The notes: generated by a model not told the origin, from the sequence alone. Shown: positions 34,300 to 47,539, counted from the first letter of the stretch. The stretch is DNA of 64,000 nucleotides from Antedon bifida (GCA_963402885.1 OY727095.1:26107001-26171000), one strand, 5' to 3'. Made by a program: numbers and translations.

Positions 34300-37155
34300 T
34301 GGCCTTAAGTTACATGGCATGTTCATTTTCTATTAGATTTTTAGCTTCAGCAGTGATAAGAATCCAGATCTTTTTTTTATCATCTTATCTTTTCTTCCAG
34401 CATTGGATATTATGTGTACCTTGTATATACAGAATAAAATCAGAGAAATCAATTCATTTACAATATTGTTTTTTGTTCCTGTAACAATTTTAAACCAAGT
34501 AATATTATCTTCAGCTGGAAAGCAATTAGCCAGCACACCTTTAAATTTGTGCCATGTTCATTGAATGGCATTGCATTCAAACAGCATGTGCTGTTACTTT
34601 CTATCTGATTTATACAATTGTCACATACATTGTTTTCTGCTAAATTCCATAGTTTTAATCTTTTTTACACAGTAATATTCGATGTAGGAGTTTGAAGTTG
34701 AATTGAGCAACTTTAACTTTTCGTCTTGTATACCTTATAATACCATACTTTATTCCAATCTATTTCTACGTTATTTAGCTCACATTCCCATTTACTTTGT
34801 GAACCTGGTTCACTGGAACGTTTGTTTATAAAATATTTATAGTAGATAGATCCTTTAATGTTCTTATGCAACAATGAATCATTATTACCTACATCTTGAT
34901 TATTTGTATTGTCTTTTCTAATAATTTCTTTCCACACATTTGGTATGGCATTCATAAGATGTAAATATTCAATTAAACCATTATGTTTTTTATTTTATAC
35001 AAATTTGAAATTATTTCACCTGCAGTACATACTCTATCATTTATAAATATATCACCAATAATTTTATAATCAGAATATAACCAAGATTTGAAGTACAATG
35101 ATTTATTGTTAGATAGTATAAACTTATTTTCCCATAAATTGTTGATTTTTTATTTCTATTGAAGTTGGTTTTGGATACACAATATTATTAAATTTTACAA
35201 CAGCATTAATTATGTTCGTGTAGAATGTAGGCATATCTCTCAAGTTAGCATGATCATTTACATTAAGTTTAGTACTTTTTATTGTATATTCAATTGGGTG
35301 AAAAGGAAATATTTTGGTATGCATTTCCATTTACCTGGATCTGGACTTAACAGTCGCTTGACCCAATTTAGTTTAAGCGATTCAACCACAGAGCTAATAT
35401 CTGGCATGTTTAAACCACCTTCTTTAATATTTTTAATTAAGGTTGTTCTCTTTATCTTTTCCCTTCTAGTTCCCCATAGAAACGTATATAGTAGTTTTTC
35501 TATTCTATCTTTTGGAACATCAATTATACTTGCGTTATATTTTTTTCTGACAACCATCTGTTGTTTACTATGACATATTCTGTTTCTTTATACATAACCC
35601 TTATCCATTTGATAAATGAATTTCCAAAACCAAAAAGTTTTAAAACCTTAAACAGTAGTATTCTGTCTATTGAGTTGAAAGCTTTCGCATAATCAAGAAA
35701 AACAATAGCACCTGTCATACTTTTTGCTTTTGTGTAGTCTAGCATGTCGATTTTACCAGTCTTACATTTTCTCCTCCAAACCTTAATGAAATAAGCATAA
35801 TCAAGAAAAACAATAGCACCTGTCATACTTTTTGCTTTTGTGTAGTCTAGTATGTCGATTTTACCAGTCTTACATTTTCTCCTCCAAACCTTTCTTAATA
35901 TAACCTTTTTGATCTTCATTTATAATGGAACCTATAACGCTGTGTAACCTATTAGCTAGAGTGTGAGCCAATATTTTAAAATCCACATTAAGTAGTGTTA
36001 TTGGTCTCCAATTGTTTAGGTTTTCCCTCTGTCCATTTTTGTATAAAAGATTAATAACTCTTCTTTGTGTCGTTAATAACATGCCTTTAACAAAGCTATA
36101 ATTTAATGAATCACACAATAAATATTGTACATTCTCCCAAAATGTACGATTCTACACTTAATCCATCAATACCAGGACTCTTATTTATTTTCATTTTAAA
36201 AATTGTTTGTGTGCATTCATCCACTGTTAGGACCTTCACATTTTATTGCATCTTCTTCTAACAACGTTTTAAATTCTGTGTGCTTTAGATAATTGTTCAT
36301 ATCGTTCACAGGTATTTCTTGATTAGAGTATATGTTTTTATAAAATAGAACTTTGTTAGACGTATATTTCCTGTTACATTTTAAAAACAGATTTAATGTG
36401 CTTTCTTTTTGCATTATTCTTTTCTAACCCTAAGAAGAATTTATGATTTTTTCTCCTTTTTCAAACCAATCAATTCTGGATCTGACAATTGCACCTTTTA
36501 CTTCAACCAAATATATGCTCTCTAGTTCATTTGTTTTTGTATTTAATTGCTTTTCGATGCTTTCATTGTATACTTGATTAAGCTTATGTGTAAGCTTGTT
36601 GACTTCTTTTATTAAGCTTACTTTATCCAAATTTCTTTCCATTTTCTTTTTTTTTTTTAATTTTACAGAACATTCTTTTATTTTTACTTTGAGTAATTCC
36701 CAGAGCACGTCTAGTCTCAGATTGTTTTCATTTTTTTTTGTATTTTCAATTATTCCTTTTATTTTTCGGACAAATTCTTTGTCATTTAGAACACTATTGT
36801 TGATTTTCTATACTCCTGGACCTCTTTTTTCCTGATGTTGATCATTGGATATTTTTAGTGATATGGCCTGATGATCTGAGCATATCGAAGGTCTAATGTC
36901 TGCAGACAAAACATCGCCATTTTTATTGAGGGAACTCGATATGCACCAAAAATCGAGTCTTCTATATGTATTTGTCCTTTTCCATGTAAACTGGGTTTTA
37001 TTTTTATGGTTATGTCTCCATATATCGGTTAAATTATGTTTAGTCATACATTTTTTTAAAGCAGACGGTGAACTATCATATAGATTCACACTATTTTTTT
37101 GATCCAACTTTCTTTCTAAGATACAATTCATATCTCCTCCAATAATTATGAACAA
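34300..37155 (-). mobile_element. Tx1-group (L1 superfamily) LINE, 5'-truncated and broken
   Basis: On the minus strand the order is the C-terminal half of an APE-type endonuclease (36808-37155; GGDMNCIL, RRLDFW and SDHQAISLKI motifs), a linker (about 36430-36708), reverse transcriptase pieces (35524-36118; NWRPITLLNVDFKI, FLDYAKAF, VIVNN) and the C-terminal region (about 34713-35557; IIDVPKDRIEKL, GGLNMPD). It matches the better copy at 53744-57783 domain by domain. About 0.5 kb between VIVNN and IIDVP is missing, which removes the catalytic ADD motif, and several frame changes are present. A 108-base in-frame duplication lies in the RT region. It cannot be active. Confidence 0.85.
35687..35889 (-). 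repeat. 108-bp tandem duplication inside the Tx1 LINE
   Basis: The stretch starting GCATAATCAAGAAAAACAAT at 35687 recurs at 35795 with one or two differences. The 108-base step equals 36 codons, so the reading frame is kept and the peptide around KTGKID and AIVFLDYA appears twice. It includes RT motif A, so the copy arose after loss of function or destroyed it. Confidence 0.85.
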
Positions 37156-39589
37156 TTAATTGAACAATGGGTGCTTACTAGAGCGTGAAGCGTGCGTACA
37201 AAGGATAGCTAGGCCTTGTTGCTATAGTGGTTGTCAAGATAGTGGTTGTTTTCTTCGCTGTAGTATTGGCGGTACAATCAAAACGTAGTCGTGTTCGGGC
37301 CTGTACAAATTTACTCCTCAAATAACATTAAAGAATATCCAAATGTAAAATTACAAGCTGATATTAGATCTCCTTAAAATGAGTGATTAGATGTTAGAAA
37401 TACCGTATTTTGATTTCAATCTTACGTTTAGTATTTTTAGATTTTTGATCGTTGGTTTTCTTTAAGTACTTGTACTTTTAAACGCCACCAACATAACCAA
37501 TAATAGGGACTTTACGAAACAGGATGGTTAGGGGAGGACCATGGAGATTCTGTGTTCGCTAGGGCACGCATAAAATCATAAACAGGCAACATAGTATTTT
37601 TATTAGTTACGCACCCTTGCGCAAAGACGACGACTGACCAGAGAGACAACCATGCCTATACTAGCCTGAGCTAGCCTAGGAGGCCTACTTAGATACTTGT
37701 GGCAGTAGTTACTAGATGTGGGTGTGATTTGGGTGTATGGTGGTGGTACAGCATAGACCTAGCCTTCATAGCTTGGGCCCTGCATTCGAACGCCGCGCAA
37801 AATGTATGCTTTTAACACAGCCATTTTAGCTCAATAAAAATATTATTTCGTTAAACAATTAAATTAGAAGATCAAATGTTATTTAGAGGTTCAAAAAATC
37901 CTGTGACTTCCCGTCCCTACTGTAAACTGCTAAATTTTAATAGGCAAAATGGTGAAATAACGAATTTTATTCTGATGAGTATTATGTTTAACTTAAACCT
38001 GTGTATAGACAGAATATATTGATTTCACCTGCTTCATGAATACAAATTTGTCCATCCTCAAAACGTATCCACAATCATTTTATAATCAAACTCAATGATT
38101 AAAACCACTTTTCCTAAATTTATTCCTCTTTTCAAAACATTGTTCCTTCAAAATGGTAAATATCTAAATTTTTACAATATTATTTATTACTCAGTTGTAA
38201 CATAACAATAATACTGTTTTTGCTTTTTGTATGTAAACAAAAAATAGAAAATTATTTATACAGAAGTTTACAGTAAGACATTAACTTTAACATATTATTT
38301 TATGACAAAACAAGCTAATAAGTACTTTATTTAACCACAGGAGGCCCAGATCAATATGTGTTTGTTAGGGTTGAATGTATTATTACAAAATTTCAATATA
38401 TTATTAGTGAAATATTATTCGAGGTTCTAAGGCAGTGGTATTCATATCAATTAATAAATTGTAATTTAATTTACAATGGTTCATTACTGCATATGTGTTT
38501 TACATATATTAAAAACAATAACTTAAATAAATTAATTATAATCAATCTATTATTTGCTGAACCACTCCAAAAAGCATTACAGTACATTGTATTGAAAGAT
38601 AGAATAATAAATAAATAAATGTAAGCATTTACATTAAATATGTACATAATGTACTTCAGGGTGAATCACTATTCCATTATTATTCATTTGTATTTTTTCA
38701 AATATATTATAAATCCAAAGGTAAATTACTAAACAAAAATGAAAATGCTGTGACTGGATCTCAATGGAGATACAAAATAAAACAAGAAATATTTCTTACA
38801 AAAAACGCTGTTCGACATTTTAAAATTAATCATTGTTCTTTCTTCAGATATATTAATTGATTAATTATTAAAAAGATGTCCTTTAATCGCAAAAATACAT
38901 ACAAATCAAAGATATTTCTTTAATTATGAATCATATTAAGCCCATTTTTTCACTAGTTAATTGTATACTATAAATACACAATTTTTAATAATTTATGGAA
39001 AATATGTTTTTGTTACCATAGAAACGTGTAACAAAATAAAAATATGTTGGTTAATCGCAAAAATACACAAAATCTAAACATAGCTATTTAATTATAAATC
39101 ACATCATGCCCATTTTGGTGGGTGTTAGTAATCTGGTTGTATTTCATTGAATAATTGATATTTCTGCTAATTTTCAACAGAATTTAAAAGAGGACATGTG
39201 TACCTTTCTAACAATGTATTATTTGTCAATCAAAGGGCGAGAATCCAAAATCGTTCAACCGTGAGCCCTCATAGACTCTGTTTTCCCAGACGTTTTTTGG
39301 GTCCAGCAGCTGGGGCCTATAAATTATAGTTGAGTTTACAAATTCCCAAAACTGTCGGCCTTAGAACTATAGCTACCACGATGATAAAGCTTCTTAATGA
39401 GTATGTCCTCTTGGGACATACATGGCTAAAGCCGCGGCGCGATAAGTAAAAAGCTAAGTCAAAATGATAAAGTAAAACAGCCGAAAACTATATAACATAT
39501 CACATATCAGCTTTAATTTACAAAATTTGAATATAGAATGGAAAACATTCCTTTAAACAAATAGAATCTAAAAAATTCATTCATTAAAC
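37156..39589. other. Gene-free stretch
   Basis: No gene is recognised. A direct repeat of about 70 bases starting TTAATCGCAAAAATACA occurs near 38885 and again near 39053, about 168 bases apart. An 86-codon frame at 38358-38618 is AT-rich and unassigned. Confidence 0.4.
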
Positions 39590-39700
39590 TGAAGACAACT
39601 ATGAGCAAGTGTGGACCCTACTAGACAAGAAATATGGTGATAGACACAAGCTGGTCAATGCTGGTCCTCTAAAAGACGGAGAAGAAAAACAACTTTATTT
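39590..39700 (+). mobile_element. Short BEL/Pao gag-like fossil fragment
   Basis: About 30 codons resemble the DUF1759-type gag segment of BEL/Pao elements (YEQVWTLLDKKYGDRHKLVN). The fragment is isolated and broken, with no LTR nearby, and looks old. A BEL/Pao fossil with a related gag region lies at the right end of the window. Confidence 0.4.
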
Positions 39701-40289
39701 TTTGTCGGCATGCCATCAAAACGAAGGTGGGTCAACCTAATACACGATTCTCAAGGGAATGATAAGGTACAGAAAGACAGTAAATTCTTCTTCATCTATT
39801 TCTAAGGTGTGGTATTCAGGATAAAGTTGGTTAACAAATTTAGAGTTAAAATACAAGGCATGTGCGAAAGACAACTATTGGTAATCTTAGGTCTTGAGTC
39901 TTAGGTTACGTGATCTTAGGTCTTAGGGGGTCTTAGCTTTCGTGATCTTAGGTTTCGTGACACCCTTCAGATGTTTAATATTTAATGTAGCCTAATGTAT
40001 AGCCTGGTAGCACTAAATATTCTGCTCTGGAATTCTCTCGCAACTGTTCTATATAAATAAAACGGGATCAAAGATGTCTTTTTAGTCATAAATTGTAGTT
40101 CATTTTGCCTAGTTTAGAATATTTTATGGGCAATTTAATGATACGAATTTACATGGTTTATGTTGTTAATTACAAGCATACATTCATAGCTTCATCTACT
40201 ACTACTGTTACTGCAAGTGGTTATTTGTTCCTCAGTTTTAGGTAGGTATGCACTAATTGGGAATCAGAAGAGCATGGCTCCACCTAAGC
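39701..40289. other. Gene-free stretch with a short GATCTTAGG repeat patch
   Basis: At about 39885-39965 the words TCTTAGGTC, ACGTGATCTTAGG and TCGTGATCTTAGG recur in a decayed tandem pattern. Nothing else is seen. Confidence 0.4.
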
Positions 40290-41242
40290 AAATTATTACA
40301 TCCATTCAAAGAAAGTGGACCATGTAAGTTGTGTGGTAAATCTGACAGTAAGGAAAAATATTGGCACATTAAGGCAAAGCAACCACAACATGAGGTTGCA
40401 TTTAAACATATAACAATTAATGTATTGTAAAGATATTAGTGAGTTTGACTGTATATGTTGGAACTGTGTTCGAAAATGGAACTCAGATGAGCCACCTCCA
40501 TTAAAAAAGCCTAAGCTTGTTTGAAACAGTGTACTTTACCTAATTGTAATTCCAAAGATATAAGCATGGAGCTATACATAGTACACAAAAAGGGGACGAA
40601 TCTTCTGTTAGGAATTGTTTTGGAATAGATTTTGAAGAGGGAACAATAGTTACAATCTCTGATGGTAATTTAAATTTTTGCAAAATCCATTACAATGAAT
40701 ATCATAAGATTTTTAAATCTGAATTTGTGACCACAGATATCGTAGTAATATTAAGGATACCTCTGCCCTAGCAGAATTTTTTCAGTACAAATCTCTTTTA
40801 AGAGCAACATTTGACTTTCAGAAAACAATTCTCTGTTTGAAATGCTTGTGTTATAGAGGAGGCAGACAGTAGAGATTGTATTAACAACTCTTTACAAAAA
40901 ACTGTCGTCTTTTTAGGGGATGAACTTCTTTCCGATAAAGCTATTGTTTATTGTTATTATTTACATTGACAGGTTCTCTCATTCTTCCACAGAATGTTTA
41001 ACCGAATTGTCCCAATTTGGGATATGTACATCAAAGTCTACTACACTTAGGTATCAAGTTGCTATTGCTGAAGCAGAGATAAGGTTTAAGGAGGAAATTG
41101 TTACAGAATCATTTCCAATTATTTCTATAGATAATGTAAATAAGCAAGCCAAGTATGCTGCTGTACGTGCTAATGATTTTAATGGAACATCTGTACAGGC
41201 TGTTGAGCCTTGTAATATATTGCCATACACATTGTTAATGCT
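40290..41242 (+). pseudogene. Degraded coding-like fragment, unidentified, cut by the DIRS insertion
   Basis: Several stretches in different frames look protein-like: one with a CKLCGKSDSKEKYWH segment (C-x2-C, near 40320-40375), one with CICWNCVRKW (near 40450), and a longer one at about 41000-41240 containing VAIAEAEIRFKEE and FNGTSVQAVEP. The cysteine pairs suggest a zinc-binding protein. The frames are disrupted and the sequence ends exactly at the left terminus of the DIRS element at 41243. It could be a processed host pseudogene or an old transposase; I do not recognise the family. Confidence 0.35.
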
Positions 41243-41314
41243 CAATTCTACCATATCAGCAGTTACGCAACTTCCGGGTCAACATGAGAGGCACGACCAG
41301 TGACCGCAAATCAT
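41243..41314 (+). repeat. DIRS left inverted terminal repeat
   Basis: The sequence from TCAATTCTACC through the shared core CAACATGAGAGGCAC to CCGCAAATC matches the reverse complement of 60008-60080 with scattered differences. Confidence 0.8.
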
Positions 41315-41915
41315 TTTTTGTACTTCTGGTAGCCATGAAGGTCAGACGTGTGCGGCTTGTTGTTGTTTTCGACGGGTTCTGTCGCGATTTTTTGGAGGAA
41401 TATTACGACGTAAATATTATAGCTTAAGTTTGTGATTGTGTTATTAAGAGAAGTAGGGTTTTTAGTTATTATGTGGCACGGCTTGGTGTATTTAGGCATT
41501 TGGGCATGTTGTTTCATAGTGGCGTTGACTGTTAGCACGCCTGTCGACCATATTGTTATGGTTCGATGATTACTAACTATGATAAACCGGGTGTGCGCTA
41601 GCGGCCTCACTTTGGTTAGGGAAAGTAAGATGTTTGTTTTCCTGTACGGCTTGATTACGGCTGTATACTATGTTGGTATACGATATTATTGATTGCAATG
41701 GAGAGTACGATGTTTGGCTCCATGCCGTACCGTACTACTATATGCCTACGCCTAGTGGTTATTGATAGATAGATAGAGGGGTTTGTACGCTTTGTTGTTT
41801 ATGACTGTATACTACGATGTTTGTCTCCATGCCGTAGCGTACTATGCCTAGCTGCTATGTTGTCATTTTAGGGCATTGGCCATTGTGGTTTGGTTTCTTT
41901 TTTATTTTATAGTAC

Positions 41916-42690
41916 TTGACAGAGTTTATTATGACGGAAACACATGGACAGAAATCGCTGGTTGGTGATCAAGCTACATTGAAAGAGGAGTTGTTAAGCT
42001 CTATGTCGGCAATGGTGAGCAATATGCGAACGGATATTCTTCATCAGGTCCAAGATCTCTTTGCCGATCCAGGTGGATACAGCGATGTGTCCGAGCATTC
42101 AGATGACAGTCTCCCAGCCACACAAGCAGTGCGGAATATTGCGGAGTTCGCGAGTGGGCAAGCTGACGCTACGATGGAGCAACCTAGTGGGTTTGCGGAC
42201 TTGGCGGCGGAATTTAGTACTGCGGTCCGTACGGGACCAGATATCGACTGGAAGCTTGCCGCTATTGTGGACGACTTAATTAAGAGCCAACTGCCGCAGC
42301 CGAAGGTGACGGACCTTGTTGAGAGGTATCCCAGGCCAATGAACTTTAGTGGCTCCTAAGGTTAACGCGGCAGTGTGGAGTCAGCTTAAGAACACTACTC
42401 ATATTACGGACTCTGGCTTGCAGAAAGTTCAAGCGTTGTTTGTAAGTTCGATGTATGCGATGTTAAAGGCTTGTCAGGAGTCGAGAGATGAGAACGACGC
42501 TGACGCATGCTTGTTCTGGCGTTGTCCGGCAATCGGGAGCTGAATCTCAAGAGACGAGAGTTGTTAAAACCTGATCTCTGGTTCATCTACTCCTATCACC
42601 ACAGAGTTGTTTGGGGACGATGTCACCAAACAGATCGACGACCTGTTTAAAGCCAACAAGCTAGGAGAGAGGTTGGCGACCGTCAAGAAG
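41916..42690 (+). mobile_element. DIRS gag-like part (left portion)
   Basis: An acidic N-terminal region (starting near MTEFIMTETHG) is followed by a segment with LVERYPRPMNF, typical of the conserved core of DIRS gag-like proteins. The remaining gag portion, rich in arginine and glycine, lies beyond the Gypsy insertion at about 47540-47710. Broken fossil. Confidence 0.7.
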
Positions 42691-42694
42691 GGAC

Positions 42695-42848
42695 GCTAGA
42701 CCCCAATTTGCATACACACCTGAGTGGTGGCGTGCTAGGTATTACTTATATAAAGGACGTGTTGTTTTTCCATTAAACACTTGTACTTATCGTAACTTAC
42801 ATGGTCGTCTCTCTGTGTCATTTCTTTCGTATAACACCAGATTTTACA
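42695..42848 (+). repeat. Gypsy left LTR
   Basis: 154 bp, identical to the right LTR by eye. It contains TATATAAAGG (promoter-like) and a CATTAAA word that may serve as a poly(A) signal. It starts GCTAGACCCC rather than the usual TG and ends ACA. Confidence 0.85.
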
Positions 42849-43008
42849 TGGTGTCAGAAGTGGGATATATTATCTTTACTTTTATTAAACATAACCAGTG
42901 AAGACAAAACGCAACAATTAATAGCCGTTTCTGTGCATGCTAGGCCGAAATAAACACAACACAGCCAGCATACCACCACGGTAGTACAGCCGGTATTGTC
43001 TATATCTC

Positions 43009-43890
43009 GTGTCAACAATGACTGAACACGTCCCTCGTTTTGATTGGAGCTCGCCAAATGCGGCAGATTCGTTTAAGTTATTTCAACAACGTGTTGAATT
43101 ATATTTCCAAGTTAAAGGTACAGACGCAGATCGACAAGTTCCTTTGATACTTCTTGCCGTAGGCGAAGAAGGTCTTCGCAGATATAATACATGGACATTA
43201 ACGGAAGAGCAGCGAAAGGAGCCAGCTACTATTTTCAAGAAATTTCTTGAGCAATTAGAACCTTCAGAAAACTTTCGTATTTGTCGATTGAAGCTAAGGA
43301 AATACACACAAAAACAAGGGGAGTCGTTGGATGAGTTTATTAACCGATGCAAATTGCTTGCTCTGAAATGTGATTTTAACGATAGTGAATTGAATGAGCG
43401 ATTGATAGAGCAGATCATTGCCAGTACTCCCATACCGGAATTACAGAAAGATCTAATGAACAAACCAAAAGGATTTAGTGTTCAAGACGCGCTCAAACTT
43501 GGTCGGAGTTACGAAGCCTCCGCCGCCCATATAAGTGAACTACAATCTATGCATGGGCAAGGACAAATCGCTAACGTTTCATCACTATCCTACCAACAAC
43601 AAAAATGTAGGAATTGTGGCACAGATCACCGTTTAGACCGTCAGAACTGTCCTGCTCGTGATGACGTATGTAGAGCATGTGGTAAGAATGGCCATTGGGC
43701 CAAGTTTTGTCTAACCAGTAAATTTAAAGATCATCGTAGTCGACCAAAATATAGAACTAATTATGCTCAAAACCACCAAGGCAACGGGGTGGATACCAAC
43801 GCAACCGCCCTTATGGATATGATAGAAACGTACATTATTTGGGACAGTCTGAACAGACGCATACCGATGATAACGATACTGATTGCATGA
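43009..43890 (+). mobile_element. Gypsy gag part
   Basis: A retrotransposon gag-type region is followed by two zinc knuckles; the second, CRACGKNGHWAKFC, is a classic C-x2-C-x4-H-x4-C. It would form the particle shell and bind RNA. Confidence 0.85.
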
Positions 43891-43999
43891 ATACGCAATT
43901 TGAATCATTTTCGTTCTCCTCAATACAAGTATCCAGTTTCTGTTTCCAAGACGGACCGAAACCCTGAGATGAAGCTTTCGCAAATCTCAAAGTAAAACT

Positions 44000-46900
44000 T
44001 GACGGCAGACCAGGCACGCATAACTTACAATTAAAAGTTGATACTGGCGCACAAGCAAACACGCTCCCACTTAGAACATACCGTCACATGTTCCCGTACA
44101 ATTTGAATGCAAAAGGCTACCCACAACCAAATGCATTGGAAGCCACGCAGAACGTTTTGACGGCTTACAACGATACAAAAATCAAATGTTTTGGTACAAC
44201 AAGAATACATTGCAATAATACGAGAACTCTACATGGTTGAATACCACATTTTTTGTTGTTGATGTTCCAGGCCCAGCTGTAATCGGTCTTCCAACATGCG
44301 AACAACTCCGCATTGTAACACTGCACTGTAATATCAACAACACACCAACCAAACACAATCCCGTAGTTAATAACATCGAAGAACTTATTAAACTTTACCC
44401 TGACCAGTTTGATCGTATTGGTGAATTCAAAACGATACACAAGCTTGTTGTTGATCCCAACGTTCCCAGTCGAATGAATGCACCGAGACGTACACCTATT
44501 GCTTTAAAGGAAATGATAAAGGCTGAACTTTCAAAGATGGAGCAGTTAAATATCATAAAGCCAATTGAAGAGCCAACAGAGTGGGTAAGCTCACTAACGT
44601 ATGTGACAAAAACAGATGGTAGCATTCGTGTTTGTTTGGACCCTAAATATTTAAACATGGCACTTGTCCGTCCGCAACACAGAATTCCGACACTTGAAGA
44701 AATAAATCATAGATTCGCCAACGCAAAGTTTTTTTCCAAACTCGATGCCAAAGCTGGTTATTGGTCAGTTAAGTTAGATCACGACAGCCAGAAACTTACC
44801 ACTTTTCAAACACCCTTTGGACGCTATTGCTTCCAGCGTTTGCCTTTCGGATTGTCTGTGAGCCAGGATATATTTCAGCTTGAGATGGATCGAATCATTG
44901 GAAAATGCGAAGGTGTTTGTGGAATTGCAGACGACATAGCAGTATTTGGTTCCACTGAACAAGAACATGATACTAACCTGATTAACTTCATGAAAGTTGC
45001 AGAACAATCCGGCCTCGTTTTAAACTCGACCAAATGTCACATCAAACAAGATAATATAACATTCTTTGGTAACGTTTATACCAATAAGGGAATTAAACCA
45101 GACCCCAAGAAAGTTCAAGACTTAAGAGCCATGCCTGAGCCTACAAACAAAACAGAACTTCAACAATTTCTTGGAACTATGACTTACCTCTCGTGTTTCA
45201 TTAAAGACTTCAGCACGAAAACAACAGTGTTGAGAGATCTACTTAAGAAGGACGTTGAGTTCCTTTGGGAAACACATCATGCAAAAGCATTTGAAGCTTT
45301 AAAACGTGAAGTTTCCGAAACAACTTTACTACAATATTATGATGTAACCAAACCTGTCATTCTTCAATGCGACGCAAGCATACGGGGACTAGGGGCAACA
45401 CTGTTACAATATGATCGTAACGATCAACTCAAACCAATTACTTATGCGAGTAAAAGCCTTACAGACACCGAACAACGTTATGCATGTATCGAGCGAGAAC
45501 TATTATCAATTGTATTTGGAGTACAAAGATTTCACACCTTTTTATTTGGACGAAGTTTTCACGTTATTACGGATCATAAGCCGTTGATAATGATAACAAA
45601 TAAACCACTAACATCTGCACCTCCTAGATTGCAACGGATGCTGATTAAATTACAAGGATATAATTTTACTATTGAACATTTACCAGGAGTCAAAAATCAA
45701 CTTGCCGATGGTTTATCACGTCTGCCTAATATGAATAATAATCAAATCATTGATTTGGATGTACGTGTTGATCTTGTTCGTTTCTCCACAGAAAAAGTAA
45801 CCCAACTTCAACAACAAACCACCAAAGACCCAATCCTAAACCAACTTAAAGGCATCATCACCAATGGTTGGCCGGAAAACATCAAACAGTTACCAACAGA
45901 TATGCGACCATATTGGAGTTACAGAGACGAGATGTCAACCGACAACGGCCTTGTGCTTAAAGCTCAACGCATCGTAATACCCTCAACTATGCAACGTGAT
46001 ATACTGCTACAATTACATACCGCCCACCTTGGTCAAGAAAAAACAAAACTACTTGCTAAGGACACTGTATTTTGGCCGAACATCAATAAAGACATTGACC
46101 AATTAGTTCAATCATGCTCCATATGTCAACAGCACCAACCATCACAAATGTCCGAGCCTCTCCTGCAACATGACATACCAACTAAACCATGGAGCGTACT
46201 TGGAGCTGATTTGTTTACGTTCGACGATCATCAATGGCTAATTATATCTGACTATTACTCGAAGTACCCGATCATTCGCAAACTACCTGAATCTAGTCCA
46301 AGCAGAGTCGTCATCGATGTTTTCAAGCAAGTATTCGGCGAACATGGCGTTCCATCCAAAGTTGTAAGTGATAATGGCCCGCATTTTTCCAGTTTCGTGT
46401 TCAAAGAATTTGCTAAAGCCTGGAGTTTCGATCATACAACTTCTTCACCCCGACGACCCCAAGGTAATGGGTACATCGAACGTCAAATACGGACGGTAAA
46501 ATCAATATTAAAGAAAGCTAAACAATCGTCAACCGATTATGAACTTGCACTTCTTCATTGGAGATCTACACCAGTTAGTCAATCTCTTCCCAGTCCAGCT
46601 CAACTATTAATGGGAAGAAAATTGAAATGCAGTCTACCAACAAAGATAAGCCTAACCAACACCAATGACTTGCATGCTCGTACAAATGAACTAACCCCAT
46701 TAATTCCAGGTCAACAGGTCAGAATCCAGGACCAAAGTTCTAAATGCTGGGATCCGGCCACTATCCATCGGATAGCTGACGAACCAAGATCATTCTTCGT
46801 TCAGAGTCCTAATGGTAAGATCACCAGACGAAATCGACAACACATCCGAGAAATACCAGTCAGTACGCCTGTACTACAAGAAGCAACCGTACCTAACAAA

Positions 46901-47023
46901 CCTCTCAACCCAGACCCACAGGATGAACCAGATGTGAGCAGAACTGAGATCGAACCAGAACAACCTACAATTCGTACAAGGTCCGGACGGGAAGTGAAAA
47001 TCCCTGATCGATATAAACCATGA
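44000..47023 (+). mobile_element. Gypsy pol part: protease, reverse transcriptase, RNase H, integrase
   Basis: A retropepsin-like DTGA motif lies near 44040. Reverse transcriptase follows at about 44.4-45.1 kb with LDAKAGYWSV, LPFGLSV and an ADD catalytic motif in GIADDIAVFG. RNase H (LQCDASIRGLGA) is at about 45.3-45.6 kb. The integrase at about 45.9-46.7 kb has an HHCC-type zinc region (CSICQQ), a DDE-type core (GADLF, SDNGPHF, NGYIERQ) and a basic C-terminus. Confidence 0.88.
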
Positions 47024-47381
47024 TACGAACTACGACTACCTCAAAATTGTAACGATATTGTGAACATTTATAACTTAGTATGTTATTGAAAATACAGGTG
47101 TTTTTTTTGGGCTCGATGTTATTATTCTTATTATTCTTGTGTTTATTCCAAATGTGATTGTATGATATTATGCTAGTATGTTGTTTCAAGTTTGTTAAAG
47201 CTGTTTCGAATTTAAAACAATTATAAATACAATAAACAATTAGTAAAGTGGTAACAATAAATCTTCAAGTTTGCTGAGAAGGGGATGTTGTTATATATTC
47301 TAAAAATCTAAAAAAAAAAAAATGTTGATTGCATATCTAGCTTTCTATTTTTTGTCGATAAGAGGGATGTAATATGGTGGC

Positions 47382-47535
47382 GCTAGACCCCAATTTGCAT
47401 ACACACCTGAGTGGTGGCGTGCTAGGTATTACTTATATAAAGGACGTGTTGTTTTTCCATTAAACACTTGTACTTATCGTAACTTACATGGTCGTCTCTC
47501 TGTGTCATTTCTTTCGTATAACACCAGATTTTACA
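47382..47535 (+). repeat. Gypsy right LTR
   Basis: Identical to the left LTR over 154 bp and followed by the GGAC duplication and DIRS gag sequence. Confidence 0.85.
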
Positions 47536-47539
47536 GGAC

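Larger units (their letters stand above)
42695..47535 (+). mobile_element. Gypsy LTR retrotransposon inserted in the DIRS gag part, nearly whole
   Basis: Identical 154-bp LTRs (42695-42848 and 47382-47535) flank gag and pol parts, and GGAC is duplicated at both borders (42691-42694 and 47536-47539). The primer-binding site TGGTGTCAGAAGTGGGA follows the left LTR directly and fits the 3' end of a tRNA-Leu. A purine-rich AAGAGGGA lies near 47360. Domain order protease, RT, RNase H, integrase is that of Gypsy/Metaviridae. It looks close to whole with few breaks, and the identical LTRs mean a recent insertion. Confidence 0.92.
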
